Shown: piece by piece, positions 1 to 5,786 of the stretch
How positions within the stretch are numbered: position 1 is the stretch's first letter
Layout of the letters: each line of letters starts with the position of its first letter
Source: Nitrosospira sp.
GTDB lineage: Bacteria; Pseudomonadota; Gammaproteobacteria; Burkholderiales; Nitrosomonadaceae
Direction of reading: 5' to 3'
Assembly: GCA_030453055.1 (NCBI GenBank)
Contig: JAKDLC010000094.1
Location: forward strand, 1-7,437
Length of the DNA: 7,437 nucleotides
Position numbers and translations under genes: made by a program
The notes under the pieces: model-generated
The model's database searches: none
The model's input: the letters and a program-made list of their open reading frames with translations, nothing else
Told to the model about the DNA's origin: nothing

Positions 1-145
1 CGTACAGAGGCCAGCCTGGATCAGACTCAGCCGCACGACCGCGTTGCGAAGCTGGTTTTCGGGTGATTTGTGGTTTGTGCAACTGCACAGGCAAACAGGA
101 AAAATTCTACTCCTGACCTGCCTAATTGACAGGGAAGCATACAGT

Positions 146-1081
146 CTAACTTTTTAAATTAAAGTGTGAAATGCAGCGCTCGACAAATTGCTTTGTTGAG
201 TCAATATTCTGTTCCTCGATTCTTTGCAGTCTTTCGAGAAGCAGGTGTCTTGTCTTCTCGGCCCAAGGAAAATTTTCTTTTCCGTAAGCAAGCCCATATC
301 GAAATTCCTCTATGGGTTGCCACTGTTCTACAGTCACGCCCTCGTCTGGAACGACAATAACTTTACATCCACACAAAACAGCATAATAGGCAAGCATAGT
401 GTGTACGTCATAGCTGACGCAGTATTCAACTTGATTAAATACCTTCGCTGCCTGCTCGTGAGTGAGGTTATCTATTATGATCGAATCCTTGTTATGATGG
501 TTGAGTTTTTTATACTTACCCTTCCGAATTATATGACAAGAGCCTCGGCGTATTCCGAAGTTTGTTTGCCGGTAGATATCAGTCATTAAGTGCAATATCG
601 TAAACTTGGATGATCCTTTGCTTTTAAGCCTTTCATCTAAAAACGCATCTTGATAATGAAAAAGCAATTCATCGGTGCTATATCGCACTTTGGATGAGTG
701 AAAATTCGGCTTATATAAAAACCAGCGTACAACGTGTTTGGAATACAGGGGAATTGCGTCAACTGTTTCTGGATAGACTGCAATAAAACCACCGTGAAGA
801 TTTTGTATTTTTGCAAGAGGTGTATTTAGCTTATGGTTCAATAGAAATCTTGGCTTTTCCTTTCCTCGAATAGCGCGAACAAAATTCTTGATAGTTCGTC
901 GTAGACTAATTCCGAAGCCGCACCCTCTAACCGCTCGCAAAAAGGGCCAGTGAGGTATTGGCCATATATAGGCAGTGTAGCCTAAATTATTTATCAGATC
1001 GCATAGCTTATGAAGGACCAGAGCGCCTCCAACTTTTTCATTATAGGATGGAGCAACAATAATAAAACTCACGCGGGACAT
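146..1081 (-). CDS. Glycosyltransferase-like protein of a polysaccharide locus (GT-B-like, WavQ-like)
   Basis: This 311-residue protein probably transfers a sugar during polysaccharide or LPS assembly in the cytoplasm. It has no signal peptide and no clear membrane segment. The N-terminus reads FIIVAPSYNEKVGGALVLHK (about residues 6-25), a hydrophobic strand followed by a glycine pair and helix as in the first nucleotide-binding fold of GT-B enzymes. Near residues 216-268 come a VEYCVSYD segment, an ALCGCK-like turn, VVPDEGV and RYGLAYG, a C-terminal pattern I associate with glycosyltransferase-like proteins related to WavQ of Vibrio LPS loci; that name is from memory and uncertain. It starts with ATG at 1081, with no strong ribosome binding site. 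It lies 86 bases downstream of the acyltransferase on the same strand, so it is the last visible gene of the leftward operon and a candidate to use the sugar made by the two genes before it. It looks more AT-rich than its neighbours, which suggests a separate origin. Acceptor and donor cannot be read from the sequence. Confidence 0.6.
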   Translation of the reverse strand: MSRVSFIIVAPSYNEKVGGALVLHKLCDLINNLGYTAYIWPIPHWPFLRAVRGCGFGISLRRTIKNFVRAIRGKEKPRFLLNHKLNTPLAKIQNLHGGFIAVYPETVDAIPLYSKHVVRWFLYKPNFHSSKVRYSTDELLFHYQDAFLDERLKSKGSSKFTILHLMTDIYRQTNFGIRRGSCHIIRKGKYKKLNHHNKDSIIIDNLTHEQAAKVFNQVEYCVSYDVHTMLAYYAVLCGCKVIVVPDEGVTVEQWQPIEEFRYGLAYGKENFPWAEKTRHLLLERLQRIEEQNIDSTKQFVERCISHFNLKS

Positions 1082-1167
1082 TTTAAAATTATTGTTATCT
1101 CTGTGTATCTCACTATTGTTGGCTGGGATATTTTTTTGGGGGGCATGACTTTCTTGAGGCTATTTGT

Positions 1168-1737
1168 CTATTTGTGCAGGCTGGAGAGAAACGACTTTTC
1201 CAGTTCAAGAAGATCACGCTTGCGTTCTTTGATGAACTTCGCGGGACAACCTGCGTAAATACCAAATGCCTTGCAGTTTTTTTTGACTAAACTGAGAGCC
1301 CCCACCACCGCACCTTCTTCCAATATCACACCAGGAAGAATTACACTCCCGCTGCCTACTAATACATGTTTGCCCAAGAATACGTCGGCGTGTGTTACAT
1401 CACTATATTGACTCGATACCATGGGGTTGGTCAGGGTTGCGCCTGAGTAATCGTCATTGCTTGAATAAATCGACACCCTGGACGACAAATTACTAAAGTC
1501 AGACATGGTGATTTTTCCTGCTCCAATAAGTGACGAATAAACTGCAATGTGTACGTAGTCACCAATCTCTATCCGCCCAGGCCCCGCTGACAATACACAA
1601 AAATCATCAATCCGCACATTTCCTCCTAAAGATATGTTTGCACAGTTGTAGATTGAGGCCTTGTCAGAAATGAGAACGTTTTGCCCGAGAGCAGCAAAAC
1701 TCATTTGCTCCAGCGCCGGGCGGGGAATCCAAGCCAT
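1168..1737 (-). CDS. vioB: Left-handed beta-helix acyltransferase, VioB-like sugar N-acetyltransferase
   Basis: This 189-residue protein is predicted to acetylate the 4-amino group of dTDP-4-amino-4,6-dideoxyglucose using acetyl-CoA, giving dTDP-N-acetylviosamine. Imperfect hexapeptide repeats run through most of it (ISLGGN, VRIDDF, IEIGDY, ITMSDF, later VFLGKH, VLVGSG, VILPGV, AVVGAL at about residues 35-150) and form a left-handed beta-helix. An exposed SIYSSNDDYSG loop (about 89-99) and a closing GIYAGCPAKFIKER segment (about 159-172) are typical of sugar O/N-acyltransferases in O-antigen loci. The frame stays open upstream to 1812, but the chosen ATG at 1737 lies two bases after the stop of the aminotransferase gene (TGATCATG), which points to translational coupling. 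A longer start would only translate aminotransferase sequence out of frame. The pairing with a VioA-like gene supports the specific role. An O-acetyltransferase acting on another sugar is the main alternative. Confidence 0.75.
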   Translation of the reverse strand: MAWIPRPALEQMSFAALGQNVLISDKASIYNCANISLGGNVRIDDFCVLSAGPGRIEIGDYVHIAVYSSLIGAGKITMSDFSNLSSRVSIYSSNDDYSGATLTNPMVSSQYSDVTHADVFLGKHVLVGSGSVILPGVILEEGAVVGALSLVKKNCKAFGIYAGCPAKFIKERKRDLLELEKSFLSSLHK

Positions 1738-1739
1738 GA

Positions 1740-2852
1740 TCAGGCTCGCTTGATCAGTTCGACAATGCGCCCCTGCTCTTCTTGCCGCAGTGCGGGATAA
1801 ATCGGCAAACAAAGAATCTTGAGTGCCGCATCTGTCGCCACCGGCAGATTATCCCGGTGAGCCGACGGCAACCCCCGATACATCGGAAAGTCCGATACCA
1901 ACGGATAGAAGTATCGGCGAGCAAAGATATCTTGGTCCTTGAGCTTTTGGTACAGAGCATCCCGGCTGATCGGGTAATCGGCATCCACCAGAATAGGGAA
2001 ATAGGCATAGTTGGCAACCTTTTCACCTGCATCCCGCAAACAGCGAATGCCCTTTACGTCCTTGAGCAGTTCGCGGTAGGTAGCGTCGATTCCCTTGCGC
2101 CGAACGAGCGCCTGATCGATGTGCTTCAGCTGTAACAGACCGAGTGCCGCGTTGAATTCGTTCATCTTGCCATTGATGCCGGGGCCGACCACCGTCACCT
2201 CGTCCACAAAGCCAAAATTCTTTAACTGGTCTATACGCTTCTTGGTTTTGGCATCCGGGCAAACGATGGCTCCGCCTTCAAAGGTATTGAATACCTTGGT
2301 AGCGTGGAAGCTAAGTACCGATAAATCGCCATATTTGAGCACGCTACCTCTTTCATTTTGCACACCAAAAGCATGAGCGGCGTCGTAAATGACTTTGAGA
2401 TTGTAGTCGTCGGCAATCTTCTGGATGGAATCCACATCGCAGGGGTGACCATAGCAATGCACTGGCATGATGGCGGTGGTGTGCGGGGTAATGGACGCCT
2501 CGATTCTGGCGGGATTAAGGTTGAGGGTGCTGGGGTCGATGTCCACAAACACGGGCTTGATGCCGTTCCACAGCAGGGAATGCGCGGTCGCGACAAAGGA
2601 ATAAGGGGTCGTGATGACCTCGCCGGTGATGCGCAGCGCTTGCAAAGCAGTAATCAGCGCAATGGTGCCGTTAGAAAACAGGGCAAGGTATTCCACACCC
2701 AGATATTCGCACAACGCCTTCTCCAACTGCTGATGGAATGGGCCGTTATTGGTGAGGATTTTACTGTCCCAGATATTCTCTAGGTAAGGAGTAAATTCTG
2801 ACAGTGGCGGAAGGAATGGCTGCGTAACATAAATCGGATTTTTTATAGTCAC
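1740..2852 (-). CDS. vioA: DegT/DnrJ/EryC1 sugar aminotransferase, VioA-like
   Basis: This is a PLP-dependent aminotransferase of 370 residues, a normal length for the DegT family. It is predicted to convert dTDP-4-keto-6-deoxyglucose to dTDP-4-amino-4,6-dideoxyglucose (viosamine), with glutamate as amino donor. Visible features are the N-terminal IYVTQPFLPPLSEF and TNNGPFHQQLE segments (about 7-43), SNGTIAL (60-66) for phosphate binding, Asp157 in IYDAAHAFG contacting the PLP ring nitrogen, and Lys186 in SFHATKVFNTFEGG forming the Schiff base. All expected catalytic residues are present. The start is GTG at 2852: an in-frame TGA lies a few codons upstream, and the protein begins right at the family's conserved N-terminus. 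The ribosome binding site is weak. It is followed at two bases by the VioB-like acyltransferase, and that pair is the main reason to prefer the 4-amino sugar over a 3-amino sugar or UDP-linked substrate. Confidence 0.85.
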   Translation of the reverse strand: MTIKNPIYVTQPFLPPLSEFTPYLENIWDSKILTNNGPFHQQLEKALCEYLGVEYLALFSNGTIALITALQALRITGEVITTPYSFVATAHSLLWNGIKPVFVDIDPSTLNLNPARIEASITPHTTAIMPVHCYGHPCDVDSIQKIADDYNLKVIYDAAHAFGVQNERGSVLKYGDLSVLSFHATKVFNTFEGGAIVCPDAKTKKRIDQLKNFGFVDEVTVVGPGINGKMNEFNAALGLLQLKHIDQALVRRKGIDATYRELLKDVKGIRCLRDAGEKVANYAYFPILVDADYPISRDALYQKLKDQDIFARRYFYPLVSDFPMYRGLPSAHRDNLPVATDAALKILCLPIYPALRQEEQGRIVELIKRA

Positions 2853-2897
2853 TGCTGTATTTTCACTATCTCAACGTTAGCCAAACAATGTAATACT

Positions 2898-3122
2898 TTA
2901 CATACTCCCCGGTTTCTCCGCAACGTACAAAACACTTTTTTCTGAAATGCCATGCGTTTCGAAAGTATTCAGCCCAAAATATTCCCGCCCATATTGCTTT
3001 ACAATAAATCCGGCAGATTCGATTCTATCTGCAAAACCTTTCTTCGAATACATCCTCACATGGTCATCCTGACCAAAGCGACGCCACCTTTCCCCCACAT
3101 CTTCGCCTAACGGGTCTTCATC
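2898..3122 (-). pseudogene. C-terminal remnant of a class I SAM-dependent methyltransferase
   Basis: Only the last 74 or so codons of a methyltransferase remain. The frame reads GERWRRFGQDDHVRMYSKKG, then an SAGFIVKQYG segment and a final KSVLYVAEKPG. This matches the C-terminal end of Methyltransf_11-type enzymes in polysaccharide loci, where an FGQxDHVRxY segment precedes an AGF segment and a final LYVxxK strand. The Rossmann core with the SAM-binding glycine loop is missing. Going upstream, the frame meets TGA at 3125-3123. Beyond it the same frame is open back to a TAA near 3206-3204, but that stretch does not look like the missing core. GTG at 3098 could start a short peptide, but I consider the gene dead. 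It sits 45 bases before the aminotransferase on the same strand, so it once belonged to the same transcription unit. Confidence 0.75.
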
Positions 3123-3165
3123 TCAAACGAGTCTGAAATGCTTTGAAAGTATCCAGCCAAAAATA
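2941..3165. repeat. Imperfect direct repeat of a methyltransferase 3' segment (2941-2980 and 3132-3165)
   Basis: A segment inside the methyltransferase remnant (starting at 2941 with TCTGAAATGC) recurs at 3132-3165 in the same orientation. Both copies share TCTGAAATGC, a TTT, GAAAGTAT, CAGCC and a closing AAAAT; the second copy lacks a few bases in the middle. The second copy lies outside the recognisable remnant. It could be the worn 3' end of a second, related methyltransferase gene or a small duplication made during the rearrangement. The match is short and gapped, so chance is not excluded. Confidence 0.4.
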
Positions 3166-3166
3166 G

Positions 3167-3508
3167 GGAGGCGTTCAAACATTTTGCGCAAACGAGATTT
3201 CAATTATAATTCATGCGGTCACTGAACTGGATTGTGAGGCGGTTCAGCCCGCTTTTTTGTTTGATGCTGTCGCAGACGGAAGAATGCCGGAACTGATTCA
3301 AGATGGAGAAACCGGGCTGCAGTATGAGTTTGGCAACCACAAAGACCTTGCCGACAAAATTCAATACGTATACGAGCATCCCGAGGAGAAGGCAAGGCTC
3401 GGGAGCGCCGCTCGCGCCTGGGCGACGGATCGTTTTACTCAAAAGCGGTATGCTGAAGAAGTATTTGATCTGTTGGACGAAGTGTTGACGAAGCCGAAGC
3501 CCGGCTAG
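3167..3508 (+). pseudogene. C-terminal remnant of a GT4-family glycosyltransferase
   Basis: The frame is open from just after a TAG at 3164-3166 to the stop at 3506-3508, and only the C-terminal third of a family-4 retaining glycosyltransferase (Glycos_transf_1 domain) is recognisable. From about 3278 it reads MPELIQDGETGLQYEFGN, then DLADKIQYVYEHPEEKARLG and a final RFTQKRYAEEVFDLL, the usual donor-site tail of this family. Just before it, TELDCEAVQPAFLFDAVADG resembles a degraded E-x7-E donor-binding region. The roughly dozen residues that normally link that region to the MPELI segment appear to be missing. The whole N-terminal acceptor domain is absent. TTG at 3257 could in principle start an 83-residue peptide, but no ribosome binding site supports it. 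It runs away from the methyltransferase remnant and both lack N-termini, so it is most likely a dead fragment left by a rearrangement. Confidence 0.75.
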
Positions 3509-3515
3509 TCCGGGC
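3499..3515. repeat. Small GC hairpin at the end of the GT4 remnant
   Basis: GCCCGG at 3499-3504 and CCGGGC at 3510-3515 form a perfect six-pair stem with a five-base loop containing the TAG stop of the GT4 remnant. No run of T follows, so it is not a convincing intrinsic terminator. It may still slow transcription or protect a 3' end. Confidence 0.35.
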
Positions 3516-3546
3516 AGACCGGTCAGGGCTCGATCGAATCAATGCG

Positions 3547-3578
3547 CTGACAATAGTTTGCCGCCCTACGGTTATAAT
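3547..3578 (+). promoter_or_regulatory. Candidate sigma-70 promoter for the family-2 glycosyltransferase
   Basis: TATAAT at 3573-3578 is a perfect -10 hexamer just upstream of the ATG at 3595. The best -35 match is CTGACA at 3547-3552, five of six bases, but the spacer is 20 bases, longer than ideal; ACAATA at 3550-3555 would give 17 bases with a poorer match. A transcript would start around 3585 and have a leader of only about 10 bases, which agrees with the lack of a Shine-Dalgarno sequence before this gene. Based on motif reading only. Confidence 0.35.
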
Positions 3579-3594
3579 CTGCCGGCTAATCCAC

Positions 3595-4560
3595 ATGAAT
3601 AAACGACCATCGTTATCCATAGCCCTTGCAACATACAATGGCGAGCGTTATATCGGCGAGCAGCTCGACAGTATTGCAAGCCAGACCCGGTTGCCCGACG
3701 AACTGGTGATATCCGATGATGCTTCGGTTGATGCAACACCAGCTATCGTGCTCGATTTCGCCCGGCGCGCACCCTTTCCCGTGCGGTTCCAGACAAACAG
3801 CGAGCGCTTGGGCTCGACGCGCAACTTCGAATTGGCGATACGCGCCTGCGATGGCGACATTATCTTCCTTTGCGACCAGGATGATGTCTGGTATCCGGAC
3901 AAAATTGCTCTTATCGAAGAGCGTTTTATGAATGATCCTGGGGTGGGAGCTGTATTCACCGATGCCGACGTCGTCGATCAGGATTTGCACCCGTCAGGGC
4001 TGCGGCTGTGGAAGGCAGTGCGATTCGGCTCGCAAGAACAGGCGCGGGTTGCAGACCATGATGCATTTCCGCTGCTACTGAAACAATTCGTGGTAACCGG
4101 TGCGACCATGGCTTTTCGCTCCACTTACCGGGAACTTGTGCTGCCCATACCCGGCATATGGGTACATGATGCGTGGATTGCGCTGCTGATCAGCGCCACG
4201 TCGCACTTGGCGGCGCTGCCGGAGCCATTGATCGCCTATCGTCAGCATGGCGCCAATCAAATCGGCTTGCCGCGACCTGGCAAGAATCGAAACAAGACCC
4301 GTGCAGCGATTTATGAACCGCGGCTTCTGCGCCATGAAGCGGCGAGAACGCGCTTGCTGGGGTTTGCCGATCGCCTTCCCGACGGCAAGCGGAAGATTCG
4401 TCTCCTTGACGATAAGTTGGTGTTCCTGCGCGCATGCGCCGGCCTGCCCGACGCTCGCTGGCGCCGGCTGCCTGCCGCGCTGCGTGAACTCGTCACATTG
4501 CGTTATCATCGGTACGCCAGAGGAGGGATCTGGACCTTTCGTCGGGATTTGCTGAGCTAG
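3595..4560 (+). CDS. Family-2 glycosyltransferase (GT-A fold)
   Basis: This 321-residue inverting glycosyltransferase probably adds one sugar, perhaps rhamnose or a related residue, to a growing lipid-linked oligosaccharide at the cytoplasmic face of the inner membrane. The N-terminus SIALATYNGERYIGEQLDSI (residues 8-27) is the classical GT2 start, followed by the SDDASVDAT nucleotide-binding motif (40-48) and LCDQDDVWYPDK (92-103), which contains the metal-binding aspartates. VTGATMAFR (167-175) and WVHDAWIALL (189-198) supply the later acceptor and catalytic region. There is no membrane segment, so it is not a processive synthase. The start is ATG at 3595, with no Shine-Dalgarno sequence but a good -10 box just upstream. 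The stop codon TAG lies in the CTAG edge of a repeat fragment. The C-terminus looks near natural length, so at most a few residues are lost. GC content is clearly higher than in the left-end glycosyltransferase gene. Sugar specificity cannot be read from sequence. Confidence 0.88.
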   Translation: MNKRPSLSIALATYNGERYIGEQLDSIASQTRLPDELVISDDASVDATPAIVLDFARRAPFPVRFQTNSERLGSTRNFELAIRACDGDIIFLCDQDDVWYPDKIALIEERFMNDPGVGAVFTDADVVDQDLHPSGLRLWKAVRFGSQEQARVADHDAFPLLLKQFVVTGATMAFRSTYRELVLPIPGIWVHDAWIALLISATSHLAALPEPLIAYRQHGANQIGLPRPGKNRNKTRAAIYEPRLLRHEAARTRLLGFADRLPDGKRKIRLLDDKLVFLRACAGLPDARWRRLPAALRELVTLRYHRYARGGIWTFRRDLLS

Positions 4561-4594
4561 CGGCCTGCCGGACTTGAAGAACCGAAGCAAAAAA
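4557..4594 (+). repeat. Partial left end of the CTAG-flanked inverted-repeat element
   Basis: These 38 bases match the left end of the full element at 6782-6949 at 34 positions, both beginning with CTAG and sharing GGACTTGAAGAA in the same register. The match stops at about 4594 and I find no right-hand end before the next gene, so this is a truncated copy or a lone end. Its first four bases include the stop codon of the glycosyltransferase gene. The rest of the 135-base gap before the next start holds no feature I can support. Confidence 0.65.
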
Positions 4595-4695
4595 TGCTTT
4601 TGTCCGCCACCGGCCGAAAATACTTGGGTTTAAAGAAATAACCGGATACTCTTCGGCATTAATTCACCTTTAGTTGCGAATCCACGGTTGTCAAC

Positions 4696-5466
4696 ATGCG
4701 CTCATTTTTCATGAATATTCTGTCACGATTTGTTGCGGCGCTTTACGGTATGAAAGGCGGCTACGCAAAGGTAAACGTCAAGGGTCAGTCCATACGTATC
4801 GCGGTGGATAATTTGCGGACGCTTCAGCGGGCAAAAACCTATTCCATCAAGGAACCGGACACGCTCGATTGGCTTGACCGCTTTGAACCCGATTCGTGTT
4901 TTTTCGATTTGGGTGCGAATATCGGCCAGTATTCCTTATACCCCGCCAAGAAATTCGGCGACAAAATCCAGGTGTATGCCTTTGAGCCTCAGTGCATCAA
5001 TTATTACCTCCTCAACAGGAACATATACCTGAATAAACTTGAGAAGAACATTACAGCTTATGGCGCCGCCATATCCGGGGTTAGCGGATTCTCCAAACTG
5101 TATATTCCTAAATTCATTGCCGGCGGAAACCGGTCACAGTTTGGAAAAGAAGATTTGAACACCATGAAAAGACCGGCCAACCATATCCAAGGCATGTTCG
5201 GTGTAACGTTGGACGATTTATGCGCCAAATGGGGATTTCCCTGTCCTAACTACATCAAGATCGATGTCGACGGCATCGAGATTTCCATTATCAAGGGAGC
5301 GGTAAATACGCTTAAAAACCCGGATCTACGGGCTGTTATCGTCGAACTGGGGACGAATGAAGAGCAGCAGGAAGCGATAAAGCTAATGGAACAGGCAGGC
5401 TTCGGCGTGAAGTTCAAAACAACCCGAAACTGGGGTGAAACCTGTTTTATATTTGAAAGAATTTAG
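4696..5466 (+). CDS. FkbM-family SAM-dependent methyltransferase
   Basis: This 256-residue protein is predicted to transfer a methyl group from SAM to a hydroxyl, most likely on a sugar of the surface polysaccharide. Its Rossmann core carries motif [16 protein letters not shown] (about 68-82), then YAFEPQ (94-99) with the acidic residue that binds the SAM ribose, and [19 protein letters not shown] (184-202), the signature FkbM block. VIVELG (214-219) is the following core strand. Length is normal for FkbM proteins. Two ATG codons lie close together: the first, at 4696, is used here; the second, at 4711, would give a protein five residues shorter. Neither has a clear ribosome binding site. It follows the family-2 glycosyltransferase by 135 bases on the same strand. 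The stop codon TAG lies inside the edge of a palindromic repeat element, while the protein end still looks complete. The acceptor is unknown. Confidence 0.87.
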   Translation: MRSFFMNILSRFVAALYGMKGGYAKVNVKGQSIRIAVDNLRTLQRAKTYSIKEPDTLDWLDRFEPDSCFFDLGANIGQYSLYPAKKFGDKIQVYAFEPQCINYYLLNRNIYLNKLEKNITAYGAAISGVSGFSKLYIPKFIAGGNRSQFGKEDLNTMKRPANHIQGMFGVTLDDLCAKWGFPCPNYIKIDVDGIEISIIKGAVNTLKNPDLRAVIVELGTNEEQQEAIKLMEQAGFGVKFKTTRNWGETCFIFERI

Positions 5467-5631
5467 CCCGGATATTTCATAAATTCGCGTGATGATTGCG
5501 CAGGATTTTGTTTTGTAGGGGGATTTTGTGAAGGAGTGGCGTAGTTATTCATACGCCCGACTGAACAAAATTCCCATACGAAACAAAAGACCAGTAAGGG
5601 CGCGCGTCAATTTATGAAATATCCGGGTTAG
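5463..5631. mobile_element. 169-bp foldback (MITE-like) element
   Basis: CCCGGATATTTCATAAATT at 5467-5485 recurs as its perfect reverse complement at 5609-5627. The inner arms also pair imperfectly: the TTTTGTTTTG and GATTTTGT stretches at about 5506-5529 face ACAAAATTCCC and CGAAACAAAA at about 5565-5588. A central perfect stem, GGCGTA at 5538-5543 with TACGCC at 5552-5557, closes the structure over an eight-base loop. The whole element can therefore fold into one long hairpin. It has no coding capacity, as expected for a non-autonomous miniature transposable element moved by a transposase in trans. Its outer left edge contains the stop codon of the fkbM-type gene. The parent transposase family is not identifiable here. 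Confidence 0.75.
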
Positions 5632-5646
5632 TTTGCGAAATCCGTT

Positions 5647-5688
5647 TTTAGCCCGGATGTTTCATGAATTCTCGTGATGATGATTGCG
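5647..5688 (+). repeat. Second, partial left end of the foldback element
   Basis: This stretch repeats the left end of the foldback element (5462-5500), with three substitutions and a three-base GAT insertion; both share TTTAGCCCGGAT, TTTCAT, AATTC and CGTGATGAT. The similarity ends after TGATTGCG and no matching right end follows. Having one full element and one lone end 16 bases apart suggests nested insertion or partial deletion. The remaining bases to the next gene (5689-5786) are AT-rich. A CATAAT at 5764-5769 could be a -10 box, but its -35 partner is poor. Confidence 0.7.
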
Positions 5689-5786
5689 TATCCACTCTTT
5701 AGTAAAAGGTTGATGATCTTGATCTAACGTCAAGAATACGCTGTCTTTTCATTTTATGTCATACATAATTTTCGAGCATAACTCTC

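Noticed and set aside
1..145. Open minus-strand frame at the left edge with a protein-like stretch (ENQLRNAVVRLSLIQAGL)
   Set aside because: It is short, cut by the window edge, has no start or ribosome binding site that I can support, and I recognise no family. It could be the edge of a gene or repeat to the left, but the visible part is not enough.
166..589. Plus-strand open frames opposite the left-end glycosyltransferase gene
   Set aside because: They are antisense to a 311-codon frame with coherent family features, and show no domain or ribosome binding site.
1738..1812. Upstream extension of the acyltransferase frame to 1812
   Set aside because: The extension would translate the end of the aminotransferase gene in another frame and adds an Arg/Ala-rich stretch unlike acyltransferase N-termini; the ATG at 1737 fits the coupling with the upstream stop.
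1754..2783. Several open frames of 80-140 codons on both strands within the aminotransferase gene
   Set aside because: They overlap a gene with complete catalytic motifs and show no family features, so they are shadows of its coding frame.
3613..4590. Long minus-strand open frames opposite the family-2 glycosyltransferase gene (3613-3990 and 4075-4590)
   Set aside because: They are antisense to a well-supported gene in GC-rich sequence where stops are scarce, and their translations are rich in Arg, Ser and Pro with no recognisable domain.
4583..4602. Possible terminator hairpin AAGCA-AAAAA-TGCTT after the family-2 glycosyltransferase gene
   Set aside because: The stem is only five pairs and AT-rich, and the T-run overlaps the stem, so it is not a convincing terminator.
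5689..5786. Candidate promoter before the second methyltransferase, with CATAAT at 5764-5769
   Set aside because: The -10 is fair, but the -35 position reads CTGTCT, only three of six matches, and the region is AT-rich enough for chance -10 matches.
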